A DNA stretch of 8,198 nt. Source: Propionibacteriaceae bacterium. Lineage in GTDB: Bacteria > Actinomycetota > Actinomycetes > Propionibacteriales > Propionibacteriaceae. The number at the start of each line of letters is the position of its first letter. Within the stretch, counting starts at the first letter, position 1. Shown here in pieces: positions 1 through 6,965 of the stretch. Both the position numbers and the translations under genes were made by a program. The stretch lies in the NCBI GenBank assembly GCA_009787035.1, contig WRGV01000012.1, positions 1-8,198 on the forward strand, written 5' to 3'. The notes below the pieces were generated by a model. The model was not told the origin of the DNA. It ran no database searches and worked only from the letters and a program-made list of their open reading frames with translations.

Positions 1-266
1 GCCAGGAACAAGCCCGCCCGCGCGCGCTCGTCCACCGTCAGACCGGACAGCTCGACGCCGTCCAGGGTCACCGAACCCGAGACGATGTGATACTTCGGGT
101 GGCCCGCGATGGCGTACGCCAGCGTCGACTTCCCCGAGCCGTTCGGCCCCATGATCGCGTGGACCTCGCCCGAGCGCACCGTCAGGTCGACGCCCTTGAG
201 GATCAGTTTGGGGCCCTGTTCGGTCTCGATCTCGACGTGCAGGTCGTTGATCGCCAGTTCGGCCAT
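1..266 (-). CDS. sufC: SufC, Fe-S cluster assembly ATPase (3' end outside window)
   Basis: SufC is the cytoplasmic ABC-type ATPase of the SufBCD scaffold; its ATP cycle drives shape changes in SufB-SufD during Fe-S cluster assembly. Only the first 88 codons are present, against about 250 in the family. They include the start MAELAINDLHVEIE and the Walker A motif GPNGSGKS at residues 40-47. The stretch PKYHIVSGSVTLDG (57-70) is typical of SufC, and the Q-loop region is just being reached at the edge. The signature motif, Walker B and H-loop lie outside the window. The ATG at 266 is favoured because AGGAGA (275-280, inside the end of sufD) sits 8 nt upstream. The sufD stop is only 3 nt away, so translation is probably coupled. 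It shares the operon with sufR, sufB and sufD. The identity is firm from motif and context. Confidence 0.95.
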   Translation of the reverse strand, partial: MAELAINDLHVEIETEQGPKLILKGVDLTVRSGEVHAIMGPNGSGKSTLAYAIAGHPKYHIVSGSVTLDGVELSGLTVDERARAGLFL

Positions 267-269
267 GCT

Positions 270-1496
270 TCAGTTCTCCTTGTTCTGGGTGGTGCCGCTT
301 GGGATGGACGGATGTGGGGCGGACGCGGCCAGCGCGTCCAGTTCGGCGTCGACCATGCTGGTCAGGTGCGCCTCGACGACGGGCACGCCGATGCGGCGGA
401 TGATGTCCTGGAAGAAGCCCTGCACGATCAGGCGCCGCGCGAGGTCCTCCGGGATGCCCCGGCTCTTCAGGTAGAACAGCTGCTCCTCGTCGAAGCGCCC
501 GGTGCTGGACGAGTGCCCCGCGCCGATGATGTCGCCGGTCTCGATCTCCAGATTGGGCACCGAGTCGGCCACGCAGCCGTCGGTCAGCACCAGGTTGCGG
601 TTCTGCTCGTAGCTGTCGATGCCGACCACGCCGCGCCGGATCAGCACGTCGCCGACCCACACGCTGTGCGCGCCCTGGCCCTGCAGCGCGCCGCGGTAGT
701 CGACGCGGCACGTGGTGTGCGACTGGTTCTGGTCGATCCAGAGCCGGTGCTCCAGGTGCTGGCCGGCGTCGGCCAGATACAGGCCATACAGCTCGGCGGT
801 GCCCCCGGGCCCGGCGTACGACAGGTCGTTCTGCATCCGGACGAACGCGCCACCGAAGCTGACCGCGACGTGCCGGTAGTGCGCGTCGCGCCCCACGCTG
901 GCCTGCGTCAGGCCCGCGTGCAGGCTGGTGTCGTCCCAGTCCTGCAGGCTGACCACCGTCAGGTTCGCCCGGTCGCCCACGAGCACCTCGACGTTGCCCA
1001 GGTGCTGGGCCAGTCCCTCGTGGTGCAGCACGACGATGCCCTGCGCGTCCGGTCCCGCCTCGATCACGAGGTGCGAGTACGACCGGTGCGCCGCGTCCGT
1101 GCCCTGCAGCCGCACCGTGACGGCCTCGCTCAGGTGCGCGCCGTCCGGGATGCGCACGTACAGCGCGTCCGCGACCTTGGTCTCGACGAGGGCGCTGGGA
1201 CGGTCCACGGGCACCAGCACGGCACCCCACGGGGCCTGGCCGGTGTTGAGCACCTGCACCGACACGCCGTCGGGTGCCTGCACGCCCAGCCGCATCGGCG
1301 AGGTGGCCGGGTCGTCAGACCGCTCGCCGACCAGCGTCATGATGGGTTCGGACGGTGTGAAGCGCCAGATTTCCTCGTGCCGGTCGGGCAACGGGTGGTC
1401 TTCCACGCGGAAGCTCGACACGGGCGCCAGGTGCGAGCCTTCGAGGTGGCTCGTCTGTTCCAGCCCAGCCTGCACTGCTGTGGTCGTCTCTGCCAT
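270..1496 (-). CDS. sufD: SufD, Fe-S cluster assembly scaffold protein
   Basis: SufD is the partner of SufB in the SufBC2D complex, where clusters are built in the cytoplasm. The protein has 408 residues, about normal length. The N-terminal part carries EEIWRFTP (41-48), which matches the SufD entry motif. The middle is the beta-helix core. The C-terminal part reads LEIETGDIIGAGHSSSTG (316-333), then EEQLFYLKSRGI. His328 lies where E. coli SufD has the His360 implicated in cluster formation. There is no SufB-type Cys at the C-terminal site, which separates it from its paralogue SufB. The ATG at 1496 begins 5 nt after the sufB stop; the upstream Shine-Dalgarno is weak (GGTGGG, 1506-1511), so it may depend on coupling with sufB. 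The last 20 residues are Ser/Pro/Thr-rich and look like a loose tail. The sufC ribosome site lies in its last codons. Confidence 0.95.
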   Translation of the reverse strand: MAETTTAVQAGLEQTSHLEGSHLAPVSSFRVEDHPLPDRHEEIWRFTPSEPIMTLVGERSDDPATSPMRLGVQAPDGVSVQVLNTGQAPWGAVLVPVDRPSALVETKVADALYVRIPDGAHLSEAVTVRLQGTDAAHRSYSHLVIEAGPDAQGIVVLHHEGLAQHLGNVEVLVGDRANLTVVSLQDWDDTSLHAGLTQASVGRDAHYRHVAVSFGGAFVRMQNDLSYAGPGGTAELYGLYLADAGQHLEHRLWIDQNQSHTTCRVDYRGALQGQGAHSVWVGDVLIRRGVVGIDSYEQNRNLVLTDGCVADSVPNLEIETGDIIGAGHSSSTGRFDEEQLFYLKSRGIPEDLARRLIVQGFFQDIIRRIGVPVVEAHLTSMVDAELDALAASAPHPSIPSGTTQNKEN

Positions 1497-1501
1497 GTCG
1501 C

Positions 1502-2944
1502 TCAGCCCACCGATCCCTGCATCTGCAGCTCGATGAGCCGGTTCAGCTCCAGCGCGTATTCCATCGGCAACTCCTTGGCGATCGGCTCGATGAAGCCGCG
1601 CACGATCAGCGCCATGGCCTCGTCCTCGCTCAGCCCCCGGCTCATCAGATAGAACAGTTGATCATCGCTCACGCGCGACACCGTGGCCTCGTGGGCCATC
1701 GACACCTCGGGCTCGCGGATGTCCTGGTAGGGGTACGTGTCCGAGCGCGAGACGTCGTCCACCAGCAGCGTGTCGCATTTCACGTTGCTGGTCGAGTGGT
1801 GCGCCCCCGGCTGCACCCGGATGAGCCCGCGGTACGCCGTCCGTCCGCCCGACCGGGCCACCGACTTGCTGATGATCCGGCTGCTCGTGTGCGGGGCGAA
1901 GTGGATCATCTTCGAGCCCGAATCCTGGTGCTGGCCGGGCCCGGCGAAGGCGATCGACAGCGTCTCGCCGGTCGCATGCTCGCCCATCAGCCACACGGCC
2001 GGGTACTTCATGGTCGTCTTGGCACCGATGTTGCCGTCGACCCACTCCATCGTCGCGCCCTCGGCGCAGGTGGCCCGCTTGGTCACCAGGTTGTACACGT
2101 TGGCCGACCAGTTCTGGACGGTGGAGTAGCGCACCCGGGCGTCCTTCTTGATGATGATCTCGACGACGGCCGAGTGCAGCGAGTCGGAGCTATAGATGGG
2201 TGCCGTGCAGCCCTCGACGTAGTGCACGTAGCTGCCCTCGTCGGCGATGATCAGCGTCCGCTCGAACTGGCCCATGTTCTCGGTGTTGATGCGGAAGTAC
2301 GCCTGCAGCGGGATGTCCACGTGCACGCCCGGCGGCACGTAGATGAACGAGCCACCTGACCAGACGGCCGTGTTCAGCGCGGAGAACTTGTTGTCGCCGG
2401 CCGGCACCACCGTGCCGAAGTACTCCTGGAACATCTCGGGATACTGCTTGAGCGCCGAGTCGGTGTCCAGGAAGATGACGCCCTGGCGCGACAACTCCTC
2501 GTTGATCTTGTGGTAGACGACCTCCGACTCGTACTGCGCCGCGATGCCGGCCACCAGGCGGGCCTTCTCGGCCTCGGGCAGCCCCAGCTTGTCGTAGGTG
2601 CGCCGAATGTCATCGGGCAGGTCGTCCCAGCTTGTCGCCGGGCGATCGGTCGGACGCACGTAGTACTTGATCTGGTCGAAGTCGATCTGCGACAGGTCGG
2701 GGCCCCAGGTCGGCATGGGCTTGTGCCCGAACACCTCCAGCGCGCTCAGGCGGCGCTGCAGCATCCAGTCCGGCTCGTCCTTGAGGTGCGAGATGCCCCG
2801 CACGACCGCCTCGGACAGGCCGCGCTGCGCGGTCGCCCCGGCGGCGTCGGAGTCGTGCCAGCCGTACTTGTAGGTCGACATCTCGTCGAAGCTCTCGCGG
2901 GTGTCCGCCTCGATGAGGTCAGACTTGTACACAGGCTGGCTCAT
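1502..2944 (-). CDS. sufB: SufB, Fe-S cluster assembly scaffold protein
   Basis: SufB is the subunit of SufBC2D on which new Fe-S clusters form, taking sulphur from a SufS-type desulfurase and binding SufC and SufD. The protein has 480 residues, normal for an uninterrupted SufB. Visible landmarks are the N-terminal SufB region to about residue 130, [17 protein letters not shown] (201-217), VEGCTAP (243-249) and the C-terminal core. Cys390 in NVKCDTLL and Glu419 in HEATVSR line up with E. coli SufB Cys405 and Glu434, residues reported as essential for cluster assembly. Mycobacterial SufB often carries an intein; none is present here. The ATG at 2944 overlaps the sufR stop as ATGA, and a consensus GGAGG (2952-2956) stands 7 nt upstream, so this start is secure. 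It should be co-transcribed with sufR and under its control. Confidence 0.97.
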   Translation of the reverse strand: MSQPVYKSDLIEADTRESFDEMSTYKYGWHDSDAAGATAQRGLSEAVVRGISHLKDEPDWMLQRRLSALEVFGHKPMPTWGPDLSQIDFDQIKYYVRPTDRPATSWDDLPDDIRRTYDKLGLPEAEKARLVAGIAAQYESEVVYHKINEELSRQGVIFLDTDSALKQYPEMFQEYFGTVVPAGDNKFSALNTAVWSGGSFIYVPPGVHVDIPLQAYFRINTENMGQFERTLIIADEGSYVHYVEGCTAPIYSSDSLHSAVVEIIIKKDARVRYSTVQNWSANVYNLVTKRATCAEGATMEWVDGNIGAKTTMKYPAVWLMGEHATGETLSIAFAGPGQHQDSGSKMIHFAPHTSSRIISKSVARSGGRTAYRGLIRVQPGAHHSTSNVKCDTLLVDDVSRSDTYPYQDIREPEVSMAHEATVSRVSDDQLFYLMSRGLSEDEAMALIVRGFIEPIAKELPMEYALELNRLIELQMQGSVG

Positions 2945-3690
2945 CGGGCCGCCTCCAGGTTGGTCACGCGGTCATCCTTCCTTCGATGGGTGTCGGCAAG
3001 CGGCGTCGGAATGTGCGTGGTGCACACGCCGTCGCCGTGGGCGATCGTCGCCAGCCGCTGCACATGGACGTTCAGCAGGTGGGCGATCAGGTCCGTCTCG
3101 ATCTGACAGAGCTGAGGGTACGCCCGCGCGATATCCGCGACCGGGCAGTGGTGCTGGCACAGCTGTTCGCCGTTGGGCGAAGGGACGATCGACGCGACGT
3201 AGCCCTCGCGGTCCAGCGCCGTGGCCAGCACCGTGCCGGGGTCGGACTCGCCATCCTGGGCAACCAGGCGGCGGTATTCCGCATCGATCGGCGAGAAATG
3301 CCTGGTCGCGACGCGATCGAGCCCAGACGGGCCGACGCTGGCGACCAGCTCGTCGATGGCCTGGCGGGCCAGCTGTCCGTACGCCTTGCGGTGACGCTCG
3401 CGTCCGGCATCGGTGACGACGAACGCCTGCGCCGGTCGGCCGCGGCCGCGCGGCCCTCGCCGGATCTGCTCGCGCGATGCGATCAGGCCCTCGGCCTCCA
3501 GCGCATCCAGATGTCGGCGCACCGCGGGCGTCGTCAGGCCCAGGCGGGCGGCCAGCGTAGCCGTGCTGATCGGGCCGGACGCCAGCAGTTCCGCGAACAC
3601 ACGGTCACGGGTCGACACATCGGGTTGCGCAGCCACCGGCCGCGCGGGCGACGCTTTTGGCTCCGCCACCCCGTCCGTGTCGTTTTTCAC
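2941..3690 (-). CDS. sufR: SufR, Fe-S cluster-sensing repressor of the suf operon
   Basis: SufR is a winged-helix regulator that senses cellular Fe-S status with its own cluster and represses suf when the cluster is present. The protein has 249 residues. A winged helix-turn-helix covers about 27-75 ([20 protein letters not shown] at 41-60), followed by a basic wing [14 protein letters not shown] (77-90). The cluster-binding region is C178-x3-C182-x12-C195, with a fourth Cys223 in GVCTTHIP, the pattern known from actinobacterial SufR. The GTG at 3690 is chosen: the ATG at 3698 is in another frame and stops after three codons, and no usable in-frame start lies upstream. AGGA (3703-3706) is about 12 nt away, long for a Shine-Dalgarno, and the predicted transcript start falls on the GTG, so translation may be leaderless. 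The stop overlaps the sufB ATG. The first 25 residues are low-complexity and may be disordered. Confidence 0.92.
   Translation of the reverse strand: MKNDTDGVAEPKASPARPVAAQPDVSTRDRVFAELLASGPISTATLAARLGLTTPAVRRHLDALEAEGLIASREQIRRGPRGRGRPAQAFVVTDAGRERHRKAYGQLARQAIDELVASVGPSGLDRVATRHFSPIDAEYRRLVAQDGESDPGTVLATALDREGYVASIVPSPNGEQLCQHHCPVADIARAYPQLCQIETDLIAHLLNVHVQRLATIAHGDGVCTTHIPTPLADTHRRKDDRVTNLEAAR
2952..2956 (-). promoter_or_regulatory. Ribosome binding site of sufB inside sufR
   Basis: A consensus GGAGG in the last codons of sufR lies 7 nt before the sufB ATG. It fixes the sufB start and means sufB can be translated well even though its start codon overlaps the sufR stop as ATGA. Confidence 0.75.
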
Positions 3691-3701
3691 AACACCATTG
3701 T
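3687..3701 (-). promoter_or_regulatory. Putative SufR operator overlapping the sufR start codon
   Basis: On the minus strand this reads ACAAT-GGTGT-TGTGA. As I recall it, the published mycobacterial SufR site is ACACT-N5-TGTGA, so 9 of 10 half-site bases agree with the same 5-nt spacing. A perfect 4-bp inverted repeat (ACAA-N5-TTGT) lies inside it. The site covers the end of the proposed -10 box and the GTG codon, where a bound repressor would block RNA polymerase. The match and position are seen directly; binding is inferred. Confidence 0.6.
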
Positions 3702-3725
3702 TTCCTAATTCGCCGGGCAGTGCAA
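3697..3725 (-). promoter_or_regulatory. Candidate suf promoter, probably giving a leaderless sufR mRNA
   Basis: A -35-like TTGCAC (3720-3725) is separated by exactly 17 nt from a -10-like AACAAT (3697-3702). Agreement with the sigma-70 consensus is partial, 3 of 6 and 4 of 6 bases. Six bases separate the -10 box from the sufR GTG at 3690, so transcription would begin on or next to the start codon. Leaderless messages are common in actinobacteria. The placement fits the only intergenic gap ahead of suf; the box assignments are my reading and weak on their own. Confidence 0.4.
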
Positions 3726-3735
3726 TCCGGGCGTG

Positions 3736-4467
3736 TCAGCGGGCGAGGCCGATCAGCCACACGGCCAGCAGGCACACCGGGTACGCCACGTAGAAAACGT
3801 ACTTGCCCGGCCGGGCCAAGCCCTGCTCGTCGTTGCGGAAGTGCAGCACGACCATGCCCATCGCCGGGACGACCAGCGCGATCGCGCCCACCAGAGCCCC
3901 GACGATGGCCAGCACGTTGTCGCGGCCGTCCAACCAGTAGAAGATGAGCACGAACAGGTAGATCACCAGCCCGCCGGGCATGATGCTCAGGCGCAGGCCG
4001 ACGCTGAACACCAACACCCAGATCGCCCCGGCCACCACGACCAGCGCGCCGAGCAGCACGAACCCTCCCCGGTACGCCTGCCGGAACCGGTCGAGCGCGC
4101 ACAGCACCACCAGCGCGATCAGCAGCGCGAACACGGGGTTTTGCGAATGGATGTCCCACGCGCGTCCGGACGTCACCAGGTCGTACGGCACCTCGGACAC
4201 CACGGCCAGCGCTGCCAGCCGCAGGCCATAGCGCACGACGTCGTGCGTGTGCCGGTAGCCCGTGTAGAGCAGCCAGGCATAGATCGGGAACCCGACCCAT
4301 GAGACGGCCTCGCACAGCACGACGCGGGTCAGCGCCAGCATGCTGGCGGTCGCCAGATCGGCGGGCAGGCCGCGGCCCCACACGGCCGTACCGGCCGCCG
4401 ACGCCAGCACCAGCAGCAGGCCGATGACCTTGAGGGCGCCGCTCGTCAGCCCGCGCGAACGCACCAT
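3736..4467 (-). CDS. TraX-family integral membrane protein, divergent
   Basis: The family is named after F-plasmid TraX, which N-acetylates pilin; chromosomal relatives in Gram-positives have no settled function. The protein has 243 residues, a normal family length, with about seven or eight membrane segments. Family landmarks in order are SGALKVIG (9-16), FPIYAWLLYTGYRHT (60-74), YGLRLAALAVVSEVPYDL (80-97), QNPVFALL (109-116) and a final YVFYVAYPVCLL (223-234). Two places differ from the family as I know it: the Asp-His expected soon after the first motif (M-x-x-D-H type) is absent, with LASAAGT in its place, and the usual His of the final YPxHL motif is Cys232. Loss of both could mean altered or lost acyltransferase activity. 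The ATG follows the malG TAG with no gap; GTG at codon 2 (4464) is an alternative. It is last in the sugar transporter operon, but a link to sugar import is unproven. Confidence 0.8.
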   Translation of the reverse strand: MVRSRGLTSGALKVIGLLLVLASAAGTAVWGRGLPADLATASMLALTRVVLCEAVSWVGFPIYAWLLYTGYRHTHDVVRYGLRLAALAVVSEVPYDLVTSGRAWDIHSQNPVFALLIALVVLCALDRFRQAYRGGFVLLGALVVVAGAIWVLVFSVGLRLSIMPGGLVIYLFVLIFYWLDGRDNVLAIVGALVGAIALVVPAMGMVVLHFRNDEQGLARPGKYVFYVAYPVCLLAVWLIGLAR

Positions 4468-5424
4468 CTACCCCTTGACCGCTCCGGACATCGACTCCTG
4501 GTAGAACCGCAGCATCAGGATGAACAGGATCGCGATCGGGATGGACACGCAGACCGCGCCGGCCGCGAACCGCGCGAACCACTGGGCGATGTACTCCTTC
4601 TGCAACATCTGCCACAGGCCCAACGACACCGTGTAGTTGTTCTGGGTGGTCACGATGGTCTTGGCTGCCACAAAGTCAAGCCACGGCGTCAGGAACCCCA
4701 CGAGAGCCTGGTACACGATCATCGGCTTGGTGATCGGGATCGTGATGCGCCAGAAGATGCCCAGCCGGGAGCAGCCGTCCAGCATGGCCGCTTCGTCCAG
4801 CGACTTCGGGATGGTGTCCATGTAGCCCTTGAGCACATAGAACCCCGCCCCGGCACCGGCCGAGTACACGAAGATCAGCGCGATCACCGTGCCCCACGAA
4901 CTGGTGGTCAGGCCCAGGGCCTTACAGATGTAGTACAGGGCGATCACGGCCATGATGCCGGGGAAGATGCCCAACGTCAGCCCGGCGTTCATGAATGCCC
5001 GGCGCAGCGTGAATCTCAGCCGACTCATGCAGTAGGCCACCGACAGCACCAGGAACAGCTGGATGACGCACACGACGATGGCGATGACCAGCGTGCGCAA
5101 GAACATGCTCGCGAAGTTCATCACGTCCGTCTGGGTAAACAGCTGGACGTAGTTGTCTAGCGTGTACTTGGTCGGGAAGAAGGTCGTCGTGAACGGCGCG
5201 GTGTTCTGGTTGAAGCTCTCCATCACCACCCAGACGATCGGGATGATCCAGATGATCGCCATGATCGTCAAGAAGACGTGTGTGACGACATTGCTCACGG
5301 TTCGCCGGATGCGCATGCTGTGGCCGAAGGCGGGGCGATCGGACGCCTGCCCCGCGGACAGACCGCCGTCGGCAACATCCCGGGTCCTCTCCCGAGTCAC
5401 TGCTGCGATGAAATTGCCACTCAT
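4468..5424 (-). CDS. MalG-type carbohydrate ABC transporter permease
   Basis: This is the second membrane subunit of a CUT1-family sugar importer, pairing with the MalF-type protein to form the channel. The protein has 318 residues. About 45 cytoplasmic residues come before six membrane segments (roughly 46-68, 107-131, 143-167, 177-198, 231-249, 283-307). The EAA loop that docks the ATPase is EAAMLDGCSRLGIFWRITIP (211-230). The C-terminus SGAVKG is the classic MalG ending. The reading frame stays open upstream through malF, but the ATG at 5424 is clearly the start: it overlaps the malF stop as ATGA, with AGGAGG (5435-5440) 10 nt before it. An internal ATG at 5316 (Met37) has no ribosome site. 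The N-terminal tail is longer than in E. coli MalG and looks unstructured. Family and role are sure; the sugar carried is not known, maltodextrin being the first guess. Confidence 0.93.
   Translation of the reverse strand: MSGNFIAAVTRERTRDVADGGLSAGQASDRPAFGHSMRIRRTVSNVVTHVFLTIMAIIWIIPIVWVVMESFNQNTAPFTTTFFPTKYTLDNYVQLFTQTDVMNFASMFLRTLVIAIVVCVIQLFLVLSVAYCMSRLRFTLRRAFMNAGLTLGIFPGIMAVIALYYICKALGLTTSSWGTVIALIFVYSAGAGAGFYVLKGYMDTIPKSLDEAAMLDGCSRLGIFWRITIPITKPMIVYQALVGFLTPWLDFVAAKTIVTTQNNYTVSLGLWQMLQKEYIAQWFARFAAGAVCVSIPIAILFILMLRFYQESMSGAVKG
4471..4476 (-). promoter_or_regulatory. Possible ribosome binding site for the TraX-family gene
   Basis: AAGGGG at the very end of malG lies only 3 nt before the ATG at 4467, which is too close for good initiation, but 6 nt before the GTG at 4464 (codon 2). 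Either the true start is the GTG, giving a protein one residue shorter, or the gene relies on ribosomes finishing malG and restarting. The two starts are in frame, so the product is almost the same. Confidence 0.4.
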
Positions 5425-6842
5425 CAGCGGAACTCCTCCTCGTCCTTGTACGACCCGCTGCTGCGGTAGACGATCAGCGCCACGATGGCCATGACGATGA
5501 ACGACAGGATGCCGATCACGGCGCCGAGGTTGTAGTTGTTCTTGTTGACGGTCAGCTGGTACAGCCAGGTGATCAGCAAGTCGGTCTGACCCGCCGACTG
5601 GCCGACCGGGTTGGGCGCCCCGTTGGATAACAGATAGATCACGTTGAAGTTGTTGATGTTGTTGATGAACGTGGTGATCAGGTAGGGCGTCATCACGAAG
5701 AAGATGAACGGCAGCGTGATGTTGCGGTAGATCTGCCATCCGGTGGCGCCGTCGATGTCGGCCGACTCGTACAGCTCGCTCGGCACGTTCTGCAGCACGC
5801 CGGTGATCTGCATGATGGTGTACGGGATGCCGATCCACAGGTTGACGATGACGACGGTGGCCCGGGCCCACCAAGCGTTGGTGAAGAACGGCAGCGACGT
5901 GTCGATCAGCCCCCAGGCCTTCAGTGTCTGGTTGACGATGCCCTGGTCTTGCAGCATCTGGTTGATCACCAGCAGCGACACGAACTGCGGCACGGCCATG
6001 GACAGCGAGAAGAACGCCCGCCACATGTTCTTCAGCCGCGTGCCCTTGCGCAGGATGATCATCGACATGAACATGCCGAGGAAGAAGTTGAGGAACGTGG
6101 CCAGGATCGCCCAGACCAGCGTCCAGGCCAGCACCCGCAGGAAGAGGCCCAGGTTGACGCCGACGGCGACGTTGCCCGTGCGGCTGAAGACCGAGGCGAA
6201 GTTGTCCAGCCCCACCCAGTTGAAGGCCGGGATGTGGTTGCGGTCAGACGACGTAAACGCCAGGCAGATCATGAAGGTCAGCGGCAAGACGGTGAAGATC
6301 AAGATGCCCAGCGTCGGCAGGGTCATCAGGGTGGTCTGGATGCGTTCGTCGCGCAGGGCCCTCAGGTCGTCGCGGAAGGACGGCGTCCGTCCGGTGATCT
6401 TGGTGAGCACCTGCGCCTGATAGGCGCTGCGCACGGCGGCGGCCCACCAGACGATGAAGCCGCCGATGAGGAAGATCCAGGCCACGCCGTACAGGAGCAC
6501 GACGATGGAGTTGGTGGGGTTGACGTTGATGAAACGGCCGTCGGGGGTCCAGTCCTGCGTCGGCTCGGTCACCGGCCCGAGGTTGCCCAGCCCGGCGAGC
6601 GTGGACACGCCGTGCTGCACCAGCATGATGAGGAAGACCACCTCGACCGCCAGGTACATGAGCCCCTTGACGATCTGGCCCCGCACGATATTGCCCAGAC
6701 CCAGCACCACAGCCGAGGCCCAGGTGAACACGTCGCCATGCCGGAAGGCGGCCCACAGCGTGATCTTGCCCGCCGAGGCGAGGTGCTGCGTGGTTGCCGC
6801 GGGGAACCCGGACTCGACCACTCCGGGAGAAAGACTCTGCAT
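5424..6842 (-). CDS. MalF-type carbohydrate ABC transporter permease
   Basis: This is the first membrane subunit of the sugar importer. The protein has 472 residues, between short CUT1 permeases (about 300) and E. coli MalF (514). An N-terminal region of about 165 residues includes LGNIVRGQIVKGL (49-61) and LLYGVAWIFLIGG (116-128), a pattern I know from MalF-like permeases of streptococci, clostridia and bifidobacteria. The permease core follows, with the docking loop at 359-378, where ESADIDGATG replaces the usual EAA start, then NNFNVIYLLSNGAP (397-410), typical of MalF. About eight membrane segments are visible. The C-terminus is charged (KDEEEFR) and its codons supply the malG ribosome site. 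The ATG at 6842 has no clear Shine-Dalgarno; GTG at codon 8 is no better. It lies 123 bp behind the binding-protein gene. The substrate is likely an oligosaccharide such as maltodextrin, but galacto-oligosaccharide is possible. Confidence 0.92.
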   Translation of the reverse strand: MQSLSPGVVESGFPAATTQHLASAGKITLWAAFRHGDVFTWASAVVLGLGNIVRGQIVKGLMYLAVEVVFLIMLVQHGVSTLAGLGNLGPVTEPTQDWTPDGRFINVNPTNSIVVLLYGVAWIFLIGGFIVWWAAAVRSAYQAQVLTKITGRTPSFRDDLRALRDERIQTTLMTLPTLGILIFTVLPLTFMICLAFTSSDRNHIPAFNWVGLDNFASVFSRTGNVAVGVNLGLFLRVLAWTLVWAILATFLNFFLGMFMSMIILRKGTRLKNMWRAFFSLSMAVPQFVSLLVINQMLQDQGIVNQTLKAWGLIDTSLPFFTNAWWARATVVIVNLWIGIPYTIMQITGVLQNVPSELYESADIDGATGWQIYRNITLPFIFFVMTPYLITTFINNINNFNVIYLLSNGAPNPVGQSAGQTDLLITWLYQLTVNKNNYNLGAVIGILSFIVMAIVALIVYRSSGSYKDEEEFR

Positions 6843-6887
6843 CGTTGCTCGATTCTTGGGGGATGTGCTCAGACTCGGGCCGAACCT

Positions 6888-6932
6888 GGTGAACGGCTGC
6901 CAGCCGGGTCTCCCCCGCTGGCAGCCGTCACC
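6888..6932 (-). other. Strong stem-loop between the binding-protein gene and malF
   Basis: An inverted repeat with arms 6888-6904 and 6917-6932 pairs over 16 bp with a single bulged base (GGTGA/TCACC outside, CGGCTGCCAGC inside) and a 12-nt GC-rich loop. It lacks a following U-tract, so it is a poor intrinsic terminator in either direction. In E. coli, repeats between malE and malF stabilise malE mRNA and help keep the binding protein in excess over the permeases. The same position here suggests a similar role, by processing, stabilisation or partial termination. The structure is seen directly; the role is inferred. Confidence 0.75.
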
Positions 6933-6945
6933 ATCAGTTCAGCTG

Positions 6946-6964
6946 TCCGTTACCGGTGAACGGA
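6946..6964 (-). other. Small stem-loop right after the binding-protein stop codon
   Basis: TCCGTT (6946-6951) and AACGGA (6959-6964) can pair across a 7-nt loop, directly behind the stop codon. The same 9-mer GGTGAACGG is found here (6955-6963) and in the larger stem-loop (6888-6896), so alternative pairings between the two are possible. The stem is only 6 bp and could be chance. Confidence 0.35.
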
Positions 6965-6965
6965 C

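Noticed and set aside
87..1652. Long open frame on the plus strand, opposite sufD and the end of sufB
   Set aside because: The product is Arg/His/Val-rich with no domain, as expected for the antisense of a high-GC gene; sufD and sufB on the other strand carry clear family motifs.
1502..2944. Possible intein in SufB, as in mycobacteria
   Set aside because: The 480 residues are contiguous SufB sequence with no insertion.
3713..3732. CCGGGC repeated at 3713-3718 and 3727-3732 as a terminator stem
   Set aside because: The copies are direct, not inverted, and no U-run follows in the direction of transcription.
5628..5630. TTA leucine codon (Leu405) in malF as a bldA-type control point
   Set aside because: Such control is known from Streptomyces; nothing shows this host is one, and a lone rare codon in a membrane gene is weak evidence.
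4468..6024. A longer 518-residue reading of the malG frame
   Set aside because: The part before 5424 overlaps malF out of frame and has no permease features. The ATG at 5424 has a good ribosome site and the usual ATGA overlap.
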